Assembly: GCF_014170305.1 (NCBI RefSeq)
Contig: NZ_LZZT01000010.1
Location: 248,001-312,000 of the forward strand
DNA from: Achromobacter sp. UMC71
GTDB lineage: Bacteria; Pseudomonadota; Gammaproteobacteria; Burkholderiales; Burkholderiaceae_B
Length of the DNA stretch: 64,000 nucleotides
Reading direction: 5' to 3'
Made by a program: the position numbers and the translations under genes. The notes under the pieces were generated by a model that had not been told where the DNA came from, ran no database searches, and worked only from the letters and a program-made list of their open reading frames with translations. Below, piece after piece: positions 16,919 through 25,702 of this stretch (its first letter is position 1; each line of letters begins with the position of its first letter).

Positions 16919-19522
16919 TCAGGCTGCCTGCTGGCGCGCGTCGTCGCCACCCAGCGCGTCCAGGATATCGCGCTCGAACTGCATCTGGCTGCGCGGCCGG
17001 GTCAGCGCCGAGCCGTCGACGATGAAGACGTCTTCCACCCGGTCGCCCAGCGTCATGATCTTGGCCATCAGCAGGTTCACCTCGTGCTGCGCGAACACGC
17101 GCGCCAGGGCGTGCAGCAGGCCGGGGCGGTCGGTGGCGGTGACCGACAGCCGCCACGAGGTGCTGCGTTCGTCGGGCTGCAGTTCCGCCTGGGGCATGAT
17201 CGGAAACACGCGGGACATGCGCGACTGGCGTCCGCGGCCGTAGTAACCGCCGCGGCTGGGTTGCGCCTGGCCGGCGCGGGTATCCTTCAGGCGCTCGGCC
17301 AGCTCGTGCTCGACCAGCGTGGCCTGCGCCCGCAGGTCGCTGGCGCCTTCGGGCAGCAGCACGATGAAGCTGTCCAGCGCCCAGCCGTGGCGGGTGGTAT
17401 GGATGCGGGCATCCTGCACCGACAGCGATTTGGCGTCGAAATAGCCGCAGATGGCCACGAACAGGTCGGGCGCGTCGCGGGTGTACACCATGATCTGCAG
17501 GCCTTCGCCTTGCTCGGTGGGGCGGGCGCGGACCACCGCCTGCGCTGGCGCCACCTGGTGGTACAGGTGGCGGGTGTGCCAGGCGATGTCCGAGGCATCG
17601 TGGCGCAGGAAGTACGCCACGTCCAGTTGGTTCCAGAAGGCCTCGCGGGCGTCGTCGCGCAGGCCGGCCAGGCGCGTCAGGCGGGCGGCTTCTTCCTTGC
17701 GCTCGGTCAGCACAGTGTGGGCGTCGGCATGGGCGCCGCCCAGCGCGGCCAGCGTCAGCTTGTACAGGTCTTCGAGCAGCTTGCCCTTCCAGGCGTTCCA
17801 GACCTTGGGGCTGGTGCCGCGGATGTCGGCCACCGTCAGCAGGTACAGCGCAGTCAGGTGGCGCTCGTCCTTGACCGTGGCGGCAAAGTCCTGGATGACG
17901 GCGGGATCGGACAGGTCGCGCTTTTGCGCCACGGCCGACATCAGCAGGTGCTGGCGCACCAGGAATTCGGCCAGGCGGGCGTCTTCGGGCTCCATGCCGT
18001 GGTCTTGCGCGAACTTGCGCACTTCGCGCGCGCCCAATTCGGAGTGGTCGCCGCCGCGGCCCTTGGCGATATCGTGGAACAGCGCCGCCACGTACAGCAC
18101 CCAATGCCGGTCCAGCCCGGCGATCAACTGGCTGGCCAGCGGATATTCCTGGGCGTGCTCGGGCATGGTGAAGCGGCGCAGGTTGCGCACCACAGCCAGC
18201 GTGTGCTGGTCCACCGTGTAGGCATGGAACAGGTCGTGCTGCATCTGGCCGACGATGCGCCGGAACACCGGCAGATAGCGCGGCAGGATGTTCAGCATGG
18301 TCATGCGGCGCAGTTCGTGCACGATGCCGCGGGGCTGCTGCAGGATTTGCAGGAACAGCTTGCGGTTGACCGGGTTGCGGCGGAACTGGGCGTCGATGCG
18401 GTGGCGCGAATGCCAGATGGCGCGCAGCGTGCGCGCCGACATGCCGGTCAGCTCGGGGTGCTGCTGCATCACCAGGAAGGCGCGCAGCAGCAGCGTCGGA
18501 TTGCGCTCGAAGCCGTCGTCGCGAATGATGTCCAGGCGGTCGCGCAGGTTGCGGAAGTCGTCGTCGATGTCGCGCGCGTCGCTGTCAGGGCGCGGGAACA
18601 GCCGCTCTTCGATGTTCTGCACCAGGATGCCGTTCAGCTGCGTCACCAGGCGCGCGGCCCAGTAATAGCGCTGCATCAGCAGCTCGCTGCCGCGCCGCGT
18701 GGCGGTGGCATGGATGCCGTAGACCTCGGCCAGCGCCGGTTGCAGGTCGAACAGCACGCGGTCTTCGCGCCGGTTCGACAGCAGGTGCAATTCAATGCGC
18801 AGGCGCTTGAATGCCTGTTCCGCCTTGCGCAGATCGCGCGCTTCGGACGAGGTCAGCAGGCCTGCCTGGGCCACCGAACGCCAGCTGTCGCCAAAGCCGG
18901 CCGCGCGCGCCATCCACAGAATGACCTGCAAATCGCGCAGGCCGCCGGGAGATTCCTTGCAGTTCGGCTCGAGCGCGTAGGGCGTGTCCTGGTAGCGGGC
19001 GTGACGTTGCTGCATTTCGACGCGCTTGGCGCGGAAGAACGCACGCGGGTCCAGCCGCGACCTGGTCGCGGCGTCGAATTTCTTCATCAGCGCGCGGCTG
19101 CCCGCCAGCCAGCGCGATTCCAGCAGCGCGGTTTCCACCGTGATGTCGGCGTCGGCCTCGCGTTCGCAGTCTTCGATGGTGCGCACGCTATGGCCGGGCT
19201 CCAGGCCCAGGTCCCAAAGGGCAGCGACCAGGCGCTCAATGGCCGATTCGTCATCGGCGGTGGGAACGTGGGGCAGCAGGATCAGCAGATCCACGTCGGA
19301 GTGCGGATAGAGTTCGCCCCGGCCGTAGCCGCCCACCGCGGCCAGCGTGGCGCCGGCTGGCAGGGGGCAGTGCTTGACCAGGTCGCGCAGCGCCGCGTCG
19401 ACGATGCGCCGCAGGTCGCCCAACAGCGTGTCGGGGCGTTCGTGCTCGCGGAACTGCGCCACCGCGGCCCGCCGGGATTCCTGGATGCGTTCGCGCAGGG
19501 AGGTAAGGATTTCGGCGGTCAT
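16919..19522 (-). CDS. glnD: Bifunctional uridylyltransferase / uridylyl-removing enzyme GlnD
   Basis: GlnD senses glutamine and adds or removes UMP from PII proteins, the top of the nitrogen-regulation cascade. The 867-residue protein has the nucleotidyltransferase signature GGYGRGELYPHSDVD at residues 64-78. A central HD hydrolase domain is present (ALFHDIAKGRGGDHSELG). Two C-terminal ACT domains are present (VMVYTRDAPDLFVAI-like region and SVTATDRPGLLHALA). E. coli GlnD is 890 residues. The ATG at 19522 begins MTAEILTSL, 20 bases downstream of map. Confidence 0.95.
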   Translation of the reverse strand: MTAEILTSLRERIQESRRAAVAQFREHERPDTLLGDLRRIVDAALRDLVKHCPLPAGATLAAVGGYGRGELYPHSDVDLLILLPHVPTADDESAIERLVAALWDLGLEPGHSVRTIEDCEREADADITVETALLESRWLAGSRALMKKFDAATRSRLDPRAFFRAKRVEMQQRHARYQDTPYALEPNCKESPGGLRDLQVILWMARAAGFGDSWRSVAQAGLLTSSEARDLRKAEQAFKRLRIELHLLSNRREDRVLFDLQPALAEVYGIHATATRRGSELLMQRYYWAARLVTQLNGILVQNIEERLFPRPDSDARDIDDDFRNLRDRLDIIRDDGFERNPTLLLRAFLVMQQHPELTGMSARTLRAIWHSRHRIDAQFRRNPVNRKLFLQILQQPRGIVHELRRMTMLNILPRYLPVFRRIVGQMQHDLFHAYTVDQHTLAVVRNLRRFTMPEHAQEYPLASQLIAGLDRHWVLYVAALFHDIAKGRGGDHSELGAREVRKFAQDHGMEPEDARLAEFLVRQHLLMSAVAQKRDLSDPAVIQDFAATVKDERHLTALYLLTVADIRGTSPKVWNAWKGKLLEDLYKLTLAALGGAHADAHTVLTERKEEAARLTRLAGLRDDAREAFWNQLDVAYFLRHDASDIAWHTRHLYHQVAPAQAVVRARPTEQGEGLQIMVYTRDAPDLFVAICGYFDAKSLSVQDARIHTTRHGWALDSFIVLLPEGASDLRAQATLVEHELAERLKDTRAGQAQPSRGGYYGRGRQSRMSRVFPIMPQAELQPDERSTSWRLSVTATDRPGLLHALARVFAQHEVNLLMAKIMTLGDRVEDVFIVDGSALTRPRSQMQFERDILDALGGDDARQQAA

Positions 19523-19542
19523 GGTGACGGGCAGGGGGCGGA

Positions 19543-20364
19543 TCAGACGGCAGGAATGACGATCGGCTCGGTAATGAAGGCGGGCGGCTTGGGCATGCCG
19601 GGCGACAGGGTCAGGACTTCGTAGCCCGTGTCGGTGACGCACACAGCATGCTCCCATTGGGCGGACAGGCTGTGGTCGCGGGTGACGACCGTCCAGCCGT
19701 CGGACAGCTGGCGGATCTCGCGGCGGCCGGCGTTGATCATGGGTTCGATGGTGAACAGCATACCCGTCACCAATTTCACGCCCGTGCCCGGTTTGCCGTA
19801 ATGCAGCACCTGGGGGTCTTCGTGGAAGCGCTGGCCGATGCCGTGGCCGCAGAATTCGCGCACCACCGAAAAGCCGTTGGCTTCGGCGTGCTTCTGGATG
19901 GCGTTGCCGACGTCGCCCAATGTGGCCCCGTTTTTGACCTGCTGGATGCCTTTCCACATGCACTCGAACGTGATGTCGGTCAGGCGGCGCGACAGGATCG
20001 ACTGCTCGCCCACCGCGTACATACGGCTGGTGTCGCCAAACCAGCCGTCCTTGATGATGGTGACGTCGATATTGAGCGAGTCCCCGTTTTTCAGGGCCTT
20101 GTCGCCGGGAATGCCGTGGCAGACCTGGTGGTTCACCGAGGTACAGATGGCGCCGGGGAAGGGCGGGTACCCGGGCGGAGCGTAGCCCACCGTGGCCGAC
20201 GTGACTTTCAGCTCGTCGGTCAGGTATTCCAGGCAGAGGCGGTCCAGTTCGCCGGTGGTGACGCCGGGCTTCACGAAGGGGGTGATGAAGTCGAGGACTT
20301 TGGCGGCATCCTGGCAGGCGGCGCGCATCTTGGCCAGGTCGGCCGGGTTGGTAATGGTGCCCAT
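19543..20364 (-). CDS. map: Methionine aminopeptidase, type I
   Basis: MAP removes the initiator methionine from nascent proteins. The 273-residue enzyme has the pita-bread fold residues: VNHQVCHGIPG, the metal Asp pair in NIDVTIIKDGWFGDTS, GHGIGQRFHEDP, and Glu residues in FTIEPMIN and QWEHAVCVT. The start ATG at 20364 begins MGTITNPADL. It is divergent from rpsB, as is common in proteobacteria. A perfect TATAAT -10 box lies 50 bases upstream. Confidence 0.95.
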   Translation of the reverse strand: MGTITNPADLAKMRAACQDAAKVLDFITPFVKPGVTTGELDRLCLEYLTDELKVTSATVGYAPPGYPPFPGAICTSVNHQVCHGIPGDKALKNGDSLNIDVTIIKDGWFGDTSRMYAVGEQSILSRRLTDITFECMWKGIQQVKNGATLGDVGNAIQKHAEANGFSVVREFCGHGIGQRFHEDPQVLHYGKPGTGVKLVTGMLFTIEPMINAGRREIRQLSDGWTVVTRDHSLSAQWEHAVCVTDTGYEVLTLSPGMPKPPAFITEPIVIPAV

Positions 20365-20413
20365 TAGGTAACTCGCGGATCTCGCTTGAATGTCTGCTTG
20401 AAAGAATAGTAGA

Positions 20414-20440
20414 ATTATAGGCTTCCCTAAAATTTTGGGG
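20414..20440 (-). promoter_or_regulatory. map promoter -10 box with adjoining AT palindrome
   Basis: On the minus strand a perfect TATAAT (20419-20414) lies 50 bases before the map ATG. Directly upstream is CCCTAAAATTTTGGGG (20425-20440 on the plus strand), a 16-base palindrome with one mismatched pair occupying the -10/-35 spacer region. No good -35 box is seen. The palindrome may be an operator or simply a flexible spacer. Confidence 0.5.
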
Positions 20441-20905
20441 AGCAATCTGGGTAGCGGCAAGGCCCTTTTCGGCAAGAGCCAGGCGTTGAGTAGTCTGGGC
20501 AAACTTGGCCTTTCTTTGATTTTCGCGTGATTGTTGCGCCACTTTGGTGATGTCGGCGGCGAGCATGGGTTTTACCGCAAGCGAAGGTTGCGGTGCGAAT
20601 CCGGGCAAGCCGCCAGATTCCTTGAGCGGGGCGGGATCGGCGAAAATTGGAGCGGGGCGGGAATGCCAGGGACGCGAAAGCCGGCAGGCGCTGGGCGCGG
20701 CGTGTTCGCAAACCCGGTCGTGTTTTCGAGCGGCGATGCAGGTTCGGTGTGGGTGCCGGCTTAAGGTCTTGGAAACGTTGGCTTTTGCCCGCGGTTCTTG
20801 AAGACATGCCCCGGTAGCTGATGCGCGGCCTGGCTGAAAGGCCAGGGCGCGAAGAGCTGGATTTCGCTGCCAACAAAACAAGGTCGGGCGCGCCTTGAAG
20901 AAACT

Positions 20906-20922
20906 GCCAGGAATTTCCTGGC
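20906..20922. promoter_or_regulatory. Perfect 17-base palindrome
   Basis: GCCAGGAA-T-TTCCTGGC has perfect 8-base arms around one central base. It is 540 bases from the map start and 260 bases from the rpsB start. The symmetry suggests a dimeric regulator site, but no candidate protein can be named. Confidence 0.4.
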
Positions 20923-21068
20923 GGGTCGGAAAGCGCAATGCGGGCAGGTGGTGCAAGGTGCTTCGTCGTGGCGGCCGTCTGGGTTTATCGCGGCAGCGTA
21001 GTAGAAGGCGTGAAAGGGTGTAATGCCCCCAGCGCCGTAGTATTGCGGCAGTGATCGGCCGGCCCGGT

Positions 21069-21179
21069 TAAAATTTATGTTCATCCCGCAGGTGCGGGAA
21101 ATCGCGCGCAACACCACCCAGGGTGTCAGCCACAGGCTGATGCAGGTGCGGCGCAAGAAATCAACCCTTGGAGAAAGTT
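21069..21179 (+). promoter_or_regulatory. rpsB promoter -10 box and structured 5' leader
   Basis: TAAAAT (21069-21074) is a likely -10 box; no good -35 is seen at normal spacing. The leader of about 100 bases has two perfect hairpins: TCCCGC/GCGGGA (21084-21089/21094-21099) and TCAGCC/GGCTGA (21126-21131/21135-21140). TTGGAG lies about seven bases before the rpsB ATG. In E. coli the rpsB leader is bound by free S2 for autogenous control. Whether this leader does the same is an inference. Confidence 0.5.
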
Positions 21180-21929
21180 ATGTCTTTGATGCGCGAAATG
21201 CTGGAAGCGGGTGTCCACTTTGGTCACCAGACCCGCTACTGGAACCCCAAGATGGCCCCTTACATCTTCGGCCATCGCAACAAGATTCACATCATCAACC
21301 TCGAAAAGACGGTTGATAAGTACCAGGAAGCCACCAAGTTCGTGAAGCAGCTGGCTGCTCGCGGCGGCAACATCCTGTTCGTCGGCACCAAGCGCGCTGC
21401 CCGCGAGCTGGTCGCTTCCGAAGCCTCCCGTTGCGGCATGCCCTTCGTCGACGCCCGCTGGCTCGGCGGCATGCTGACCAACTTCAAGACGGTCAAAACC
21501 TCGGTCAAGCGCCTGAAGGACATGGAAGCCGTGGTCGCCGAAGGCGGCGCCGAGCGCATGATCAAGAAGGAAGGCCTGCTGTTCCAACGCGAACTGGAAA
21601 AGCTGAACAAGTCGATCGGCGGCATCAAGGACATGAACGGTCTGCCCGATGCCATGTTCGTCATCGACGTCGGCTACCACAAGATCGCCATCGCCGAAGC
21701 CAAGACGCTGGGCATCCCCGTCGTCGCCGTGGTTGATACCAACCACTCGCCCGACGGCATCGACTACGTCATCCCCGGCAACGACGACTCGGCCAAGGCC
21801 ATCGCGCTGTACGCCAAGGGCATCGCCGACGCCGTGCTGGAAGGCCGCGAACAGAACCTGAACGGTCTGGTCGAGGAAATCGGCGAAGGCCAGGAAGAGT
21901 TCGTCGAAGTGCAGGACAACCAGGCCTAA
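21180..21929 (+). CDS. rpsB: 30S ribosomal protein S2
   Basis: The 249-residue product is a clear S2: [21 protein letters not shown] at the N-terminus, then [14 protein letters not shown] and [13 protein letters not shown]. Also seen are [19 protein letters not shown] and the conserved [20 protein letters not shown]2 is a late assembly protein of the small subunit and helps recruit S1. The ATG at 21180 has TTGGAG upstream. It heads the rpsB-tsf operon. Confidence 0.98.
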   Translation: MSLMREMLEAGVHFGHQTRYWNPKMAPYIFGHRNKIHIINLEKTVDKYQEATKFVKQLAARGGNILFVGTKRAARELVASEASRCGMPFVDARWLGGMLTNFKTVKTSVKRLKDMEAVVAEGGAERMIKKEGLLFQRELEKLNKSIGGIKDMNGLPDAMFVIDVGYHKIAIAEAKTLGIPVVAVVDTNHSPDGIDYVIPGNDDSAKAIALYAKGIADAVLEGREQNLNGLVEEIGEGQEEFVEVQDNQA

Positions 21930-22068
21930 GCCTGCTGTCATGTCCGGCGGTTAGTGTCTGGGGGGCGGCCCGTCAAACCGGTACACCCCCGCCTCGCCGG
22001 CAGTGCGAAGGTGGGTTCCCGTCTTCCCGATCCGCTTGACTGGCGGACGTCCCATCGAATCACACCAT

Positions 22069-22088
22069 TGCCCCGGCCCGCCGGGGCA
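22069..22088 (+). terminator. Intercistronic hairpin between rpsB and tsf (attenuator-like)
   Basis: TGCCCCGG (22069-22076) and CCGGGGCA (22081-22088) form an 8-bp perfect stem with a CCCG loop, 25 bases before the tsf start. The following sequence (TGTCTTAG) is only weakly U-rich, so termination is likely partial. A partial attenuator at this position is known in the E. coli rpsB-tsf operon. Confidence 0.6.
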
Positions 22089-22113
22089 TGTCTTAGCAAA
22101 ATTTGGAGCTAAC

Positions 22114-22992
22114 ATGGCTGAAATTACCGCCGCCCTGGTCAAGGAACTGCGCGAAAAGACCGATGCGCCCATGATGGAGTGCAAGAAGGCCTTGACGGAA
22201 GCCGAAGGCGATCTGGCTCGCGCCGAGGAAATCCTGCGCGTCAAGCTGGGTAACAAGGCCAGCAAGGCCGCTGCCCGCGTCACCGCCGAGGGCCTGATCG
22301 GCCTGTTCATTTCCGCCGACGCCAAGAAGGGCGCCGTCATCGAAGTGAACTGCGAAACCGACTTCGTCGCCAAGAACGACGACTTCGTCGGCTTTGTGAA
22401 CAAGCTGGCTGAACTGGTTGCCACGCAGAACCCGGCCGACGTGGCCGCGCTGTCGGCGCTGCCCTACGGCGAAGGCACCATCGAATCGACCCGTACCACC
22501 CTGATCGGCAAGATCGGTGAAAACATCTCGATCCGCCGCTTCGAGCGCATCGAGACCCCGAACGCGCTGGCCAGCTACGTGCACGGCGGCAAGATCGGCG
22601 TGCTGGTGGAATACGCCGGCGCCGAAGAAGTGGGCAAGGACCTGGCGATGCACATCGCCGCGACCAAGCCGAAGGCCCTGAACGCCGACGGCGTGAACCC
22701 GGCCGACATCGCCGCCGAGCGCTCGGTTGCCGAGCAGAAGGCTGCCGAATCGGGCAAGCCGGCCGACATCGTCGCCAAGATGGTCGACGGTTCGGTGGCG
22801 AAGTTCCTGAAGGAAGTGACCCTGCTGTCGCAGCCGTTCGTCAAGGACGACAAGCACACGGTCGAGCAGATGCTCAAGGCCAAGGGCGCTTCGATCAGCA
22901 AGTTCGTGCTGTTCGTCGTCGGCGAAGGTATCGAGAAGAAGACCAGCGACTTCGCCGCTGAGGTTGCCGCCGCCGCCGCCGGCCGCGCCTGA
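22114..22992 (+). CDS. tsf: Translation elongation factor Ts
   Basis: EF-Ts recycles EF-Tu by exchanging GDP for GTP. The 292-residue protein opens [21 protein letters not shown], contains the EF-Tu contact motif [14 protein letters not shown], and ends with an Ala-rich tail. TTGGAG is placed nine bases before the ATG. Its stop codon is followed immediately by hairpin-forming sequence and by the multi-arm inverted-repeat element, then by the operon terminator. Confidence 0.98.
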   Translation: MAEITAALVKELREKTDAPMMECKKALTEAEGDLARAEEILRVKLGNKASKAAARVTAEGLIGLFISADAKKGAVIEVNCETDFVAKNDDFVGFVNKLAELVATQNPADVAALSALPYGEGTIESTRTTLIGKIGENISIRRFERIETPNALASYVHGGKIGVLVEYAGAEEVGKDLAMHIAATKPKALNADGVNPADIAAERSVAEQKAAESGKPADIVAKMVDGSVAKFLKEVTLLSQPFVKDDKHTVEQMLKAKGASISKFVLFVVGEGIEKKTSDFAAEVAAAAAGRA

Positions 22993-23007
22993 CCCCAGGG
23001 TAGTGCT

Positions 23008-23275
23008 GGGGCCTGTTAACCCTAAAAGGGGCCTCGCATGAGCACCCAAATGCGTGACTATCAAGGCGCGAAGCGCAGTCGTGGCAGGTCCCCGGCGAGC
23101 ATTCGCAACGCTGAGAGGCGCGCATTTGGGTGCTCACCCTTCGGGCAGGCCGGTAATCGGCCGCCGGGCGTCGTTGTGCTCACCTTGCGTGGCATAGCCA
23201 CGCGGCGGCGATCACGCCTAGCCTGGCGGCCGATTACCGGCCTGTGCGAGGCCCCTTTTAGGGTTAACAGGCCCC
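23008..23275. repeat. 268-base nested inverted-repeat element forming a multi-arm junction
   Basis: Three perfect inverted repeats are nested without gaps. The outer arms are 31 bases (23008-23038 and 23245-23275). Inside the left arm begins stem A, 16 bases (23039-23054 and 23121-23136; TGAGCACCCAAATGCG). Inside the right arm ends stem B, 20 bases (23146-23165 and 23225-23244). The 9-base linker between A and B (CCCTTCGGG) is itself a 3-bp hairpin. Loop A holds GCGC-GAA-GCGC and GCGA-GCAT-TCGC hairpins; loop B holds GCGTGGC-ATA-GCCACGC. Exactly half of the element (134 of 268 bases) lies in the three long perfect stems. It lies in the tsf 3' untranslated region, before the terminator. No coding function is apparent. 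It could be a structured RNA, a non-autonomous mobile element, or a protein-bound cruciform. Confidence 0.85.
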
Positions 23276-23278
23276 TTG

Positions 23279-23314
23279 AGGCCGGGGCTAGATTATTCTA
23301 GACCGGCCTTTTTT
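23279..23314 (+). terminator. Terminator of the rpsB-tsf transcript
   Basis: AGGCCGG (23279-23285) pairs with CCGGCCT (23303-23309), with an inner CTAG/CTAG helix (23288-23291/23298-23301) around an ATTATT loop. A run of six T follows. It begins four bases after the multi-arm element ends. Confidence 0.88.
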
Positions 23315-23438
23315 CAGCGCCGCGCAGCTCCACGGTTCATTTGGCCCTGGGGCCGCTTGCCCGCCTGACGGGCGCGGCGTGGGGGATTTCCCCTTCTTGT
23401 CTTAAACTTTCGTCGGATTGTTCTTCGGGATATCACCT

Positions 23439-24155
23439 ATGAGCAGCAGATCATACAAACGGGTTCTTCTCAAACTTTCCGGCGAGGCGCTGATGGGCGA
23501 TGATGCATTTGGCATCAATCGCGCCACCATCGTCCGCATGACCGATGAGATTGCCGAAGTCGCCGCCACCGGCGTCGAGCTCGCCATCGTCATCGGCGGG
23601 GGCAACATCTTCCGTGGCGTCGCCCCGGGTGCGCAGGGCATGGACCGCGCAACCGCCGACTACATGGGCATGATGGCCACCATCATGAACGCGCTTGCCC
23701 TGCAGGACGCGCTCAAGCACAAGGGTATCGACACCCGCGTGCAGTCGGCCTTGAACATCGACCAGGTCGTCGAACCCTACATCCGCCCCAAGGCCCTGCG
23801 TTACCTCGAAGAAGGCAAAGTCGTCATCTTCGCCGCGGGCACGGGCAACCCGTTCTTCACGACCGATACCGCGGCCGCCCTGCGCGGCGCCGAGATCGGC
23901 GCGGAGATCGTGCTGAAGGCCACCAAGGTCGACGGCATCTACAGCGCGGATCCCAACAAGGATCCCACCGCCACGCGCTACACGCGCATCAGCTTCGACG
24001 AAGCGATTGTCCGTCGTCTGGAAATCATGGACGCCACCGCGTTTGCGCTGTGCCGCGACCAGAAGCTGCCGATCAAGGTGTTTTCGATCAATAAGTCGGG
24101 CGCGCTCAAGCGCGTCGTCAGCGGCGAAGACGAAGGCACGTTGGTACACGTTTAA
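23439..24155 (+). CDS. pyrH: UMP kinase
   Basis: PyrH phosphorylates UMP to UDP in pyrimidine synthesis and is allosterically controlled by GTP and UTP. The 238-residue enzyme shows the amino-acid-kinase fold: [44 protein letters not shown] and [12 protein letters not shown]. The ribosome site upstream of the ATG is weak. frr follows after 15 bases, the standard order. Confidence 0.97.
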   Translation: MSSRSYKRVLLKLSGEALMGDDAFGINRATIVRMTDEIAEVAATGVELAIVIGGGNIFRGVAPGAQGMDRATADYMGMMATIMNALALQDALKHKGIDTRVQSALNIDQVVEPYIRPKALRYLEEGKVVIFAAGTGNPFFTTDTAAALRGAEIGAEIVLKATKVDGIYSADPNKDPTATRYTRISFDEAIVRRLEIMDATAFALCRDQKLPIKVFSINKSGALKRVVSGEDEGTLVHV

Positions 24156-24170
24156 AGAAAAGGAAAATCC

Positions 24171-24731
24171 ATGAGCGCCGCAGAAATCCGCAAATCCGCC
24201 GAAGCCAGGATGGCCAAGTCGCTTGATACGCTCAAGATCAATCTGGGCAAGATCCGCACGGGCCGCGCCCACACCGGCATCCTGGATCACGTGCAGGTCG
24301 AGTACTACGGCTCGCCCGTGCCGGTTGGCCAGGTCGCCAACGTGAACCTCGTGGACGCCCGCACCATCAGCGTGCAGCCCTACGAGAAGCACATGGCCGG
24401 CCCGATCGAAAAGGCCATCCGTGAGTCGGACCTGGGCTTGAACCCCATCTCGATGGGCGACACCATCCGCGTGCCGATGCCGGCCCTGACCGAAGAGCGC
24501 CGCCGTGACCTGACCAAGGTCGTGCGCAGCGAAGGCGAAGATGCCAAGATCGCCGTGCGCAACCTGCGCCGCGAAGCCAACGACGCTTTGAAGAAGCTGG
24601 TCAAGGACAAGGAAATCTCCGAGGACGACGAGCGCCGCTCCCAGGACGACATCCAGAAGCTGACGGACCGCAACGTGGTCGAGATCGACAAAATGGTCGT
24701 CCAGAAAGAAGCGGAAATCATGACCGTATAA
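24171..24731 (+). CDS. frr: Ribosome recycling factor
   Basis: RRF, with EF-G, splits post-termination ribosomes. The 186-residue length is standard. Conserved segments are [23 protein letters not shown], the hinge region [14 protein letters not shown] and [22 protein letters not shown] is well placed before the ATG. It is part of the pyrH-frr-uppS run. Confidence 0.98.
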   Translation: MSAAEIRKSAEARMAKSLDTLKINLGKIRTGRAHTGILDHVQVEYYGSPVPVGQVANVNLVDARTISVQPYEKHMAGPIEKAIRESDLGLNPISMGDTIRVPMPALTEERRRDLTKVVRSEGEDAKIAVRNLRREANDALKKLVKDKEISEDDERRSQDDIQKLTDRNVVEIDKMVVQKEAEIMTV

Positions 24732-24744
24732 TCCTTGCAGCTTC

Positions 24745-24767
24745 CGGAGTGGCCGTTGGCCGCTCCG
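24745..24767 (+). other. Intercistronic hairpin between frr and uppS
   Basis: CGGAGTGGCC (24745-24754) pairs with GGCCGCTCCG (24758-24767) around GTT, a 10-bp stem with one G-U wobble. Only a weak U-rich stretch follows later. It probably tunes downstream expression or mRNA stability rather than ending transcription. Confidence 0.5.
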
Positions 24768-24876
24768 CAGCCAGGATTCTTGCCTTCGCGCCGTCCTATT
24801 CGTCGCCTCGCAGCGCGCCTACGCAGCGGTGAATGGACGGCGCAGGTTTTTCCCCGTATTACCCACCCCCAAACCC

Positions 24877-25641
24877 ATGGCAACCAGTTCTACCCAGGCG
24901 GTTCCCGATATCCGCGACATCCCGGAGCACGTGGCCATCATCATGGACGGCAACGGCAGATGGGCGACGCGTCGGTTGCTGCCGCGTACCGCAGGGCACG
25001 CCAAGGGGGTGCAGGCGGTGCGCCGCGTGGTCGAGGCCTGCGGCCGGGCCGGCGTGCGCTACCTGACCCTGTTCGCTTTCAGTTCCGAGAACTGGCGCCG
25101 TCCCGCCGAAGAAGTGTCCTTGCTCATGCGCCTGTTCGTGCAGGCACTGGAGCGCGAAGTCGGTAAGCTGGAAGAGCAGGGCGTTCGCCTGCACGTCATC
25201 GGCGACCTGTCCGCTTTCGAGCCCCGTCTGCAGGAGCTCATCTTCGCCGCCCAGGCCCGTACTGCCCATAACGACCGCTTGCACCTGACGGTGGCGGCCA
25301 ACTATGGCGGCCGCTGGGACATCCTGCAAGCCACTCGCGCCATGCTGGCCGCCGAGCCCGGCCTGGCCGCGCAGCCCCAACTGGTCGACGAAGAGCGCCT
25401 GGCGCGCCATCTTTCCATGGCCTGGGCGCCCGAGCCCGACCTGTTCATCCGCACTGGCGGCGAACAGCGCATCTCGAATTTTCTGATCTGGCAGATGGCG
25501 TACGCGGAGTTTTACTTCACGGACCGGTTCTGGCCGGACTTCGGCGCCGACGAATTGCGTGAAGCGTTCGACTGGTACAAGACGCGCGAACGCCGCTTCG
25601 GCCGCACCAGCGCCCAGCTCGCCGAGAACGGCGAAAAATAG
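24877..25641 (+). CDS. uppS: Undecaprenyl diphosphate synthase
   Basis: UppS builds the C55 lipid carrier for peptidoglycan and LPS by cis-condensation of IPP. The 254-residue enzyme has the [13 protein letters not shown] motif with the catalytic Asp (about residues 18-30), [11 protein letters not shown], and [20 protein letters not shown]. The ATG at 24877 is preferred; a GTG at 24829 would add 16 residues without family resemblance. Confidence 0.96.
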   Translation: MATSSTQAVPDIRDIPEHVAIIMDGNGRWATRRLLPRTAGHAKGVQAVRRVVEACGRAGVRYLTLFAFSSENWRRPAEEVSLLMRLFVQALEREVGKLEEQGVRLHVIGDLSAFEPRLQELIFAAQARTAHNDRLHLTVAANYGGRWDILQATRAMLAAEPGLAAQPQLVDEERLARHLSMAWAPEPDLFIRTGGEQRISNFLIWQMAYAEFYFTDRFWPDFGADELREAFDWYKTRERRFGRTSAQLAENGEK

Positions 25642-25702
25642 GCTGTCCGGTCGCCGCGCCCCGCGCGCGGCAGCCCTGAGTCGACCCCGAGGAGACCGTC
25701 AT

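Larger units (their letters stand above)
20365..21179. other. 815-base non-coding stretch between map and rpsB
   Basis: No convincing gene is seen on either strand. Open frames here have atypical residue composition, no ribosome site and no family resemblance. The stretch holds the map promoter with an AT palindrome (20414-20440), an isolated perfect 17-base palindrome (20906-20922), and the rpsB promoter and leader from about 21069. The rest, about 400 bases, shows no recognisable signal. Confidence 0.5.

Noticed and set aside
20427-20876. Minus-strand 149-codon open frame in the map-rpsB gap
   Set aside because: Arg/Pro/Ser-rich composition, no ribosome site and no recognisable domain.
19523-20956. 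Upstream extension of the glnD frame through map
   Set aside because: GlnD family length and the MTAEILTSL start at 19522 fit. The extension overlaps map in another frame and shows no homology.
23008-23275. Insertion sequence or integron attC site
   Set aside because: No transposase or integrase frame, no target duplication longer than one base, and the attC core signatures are absent. A non-autonomous element remains possible but unproven.
22895-23301. Two small open frames on opposite strands both beginning Met-Ser-Thr-Gln-Met-Arg (plus 23038-23301, minus 23137-22895)
   Set aside because: They arise because the inverted-repeat arms carry the same sequence on both strands. They have no ribosome site and no protein-like composition.
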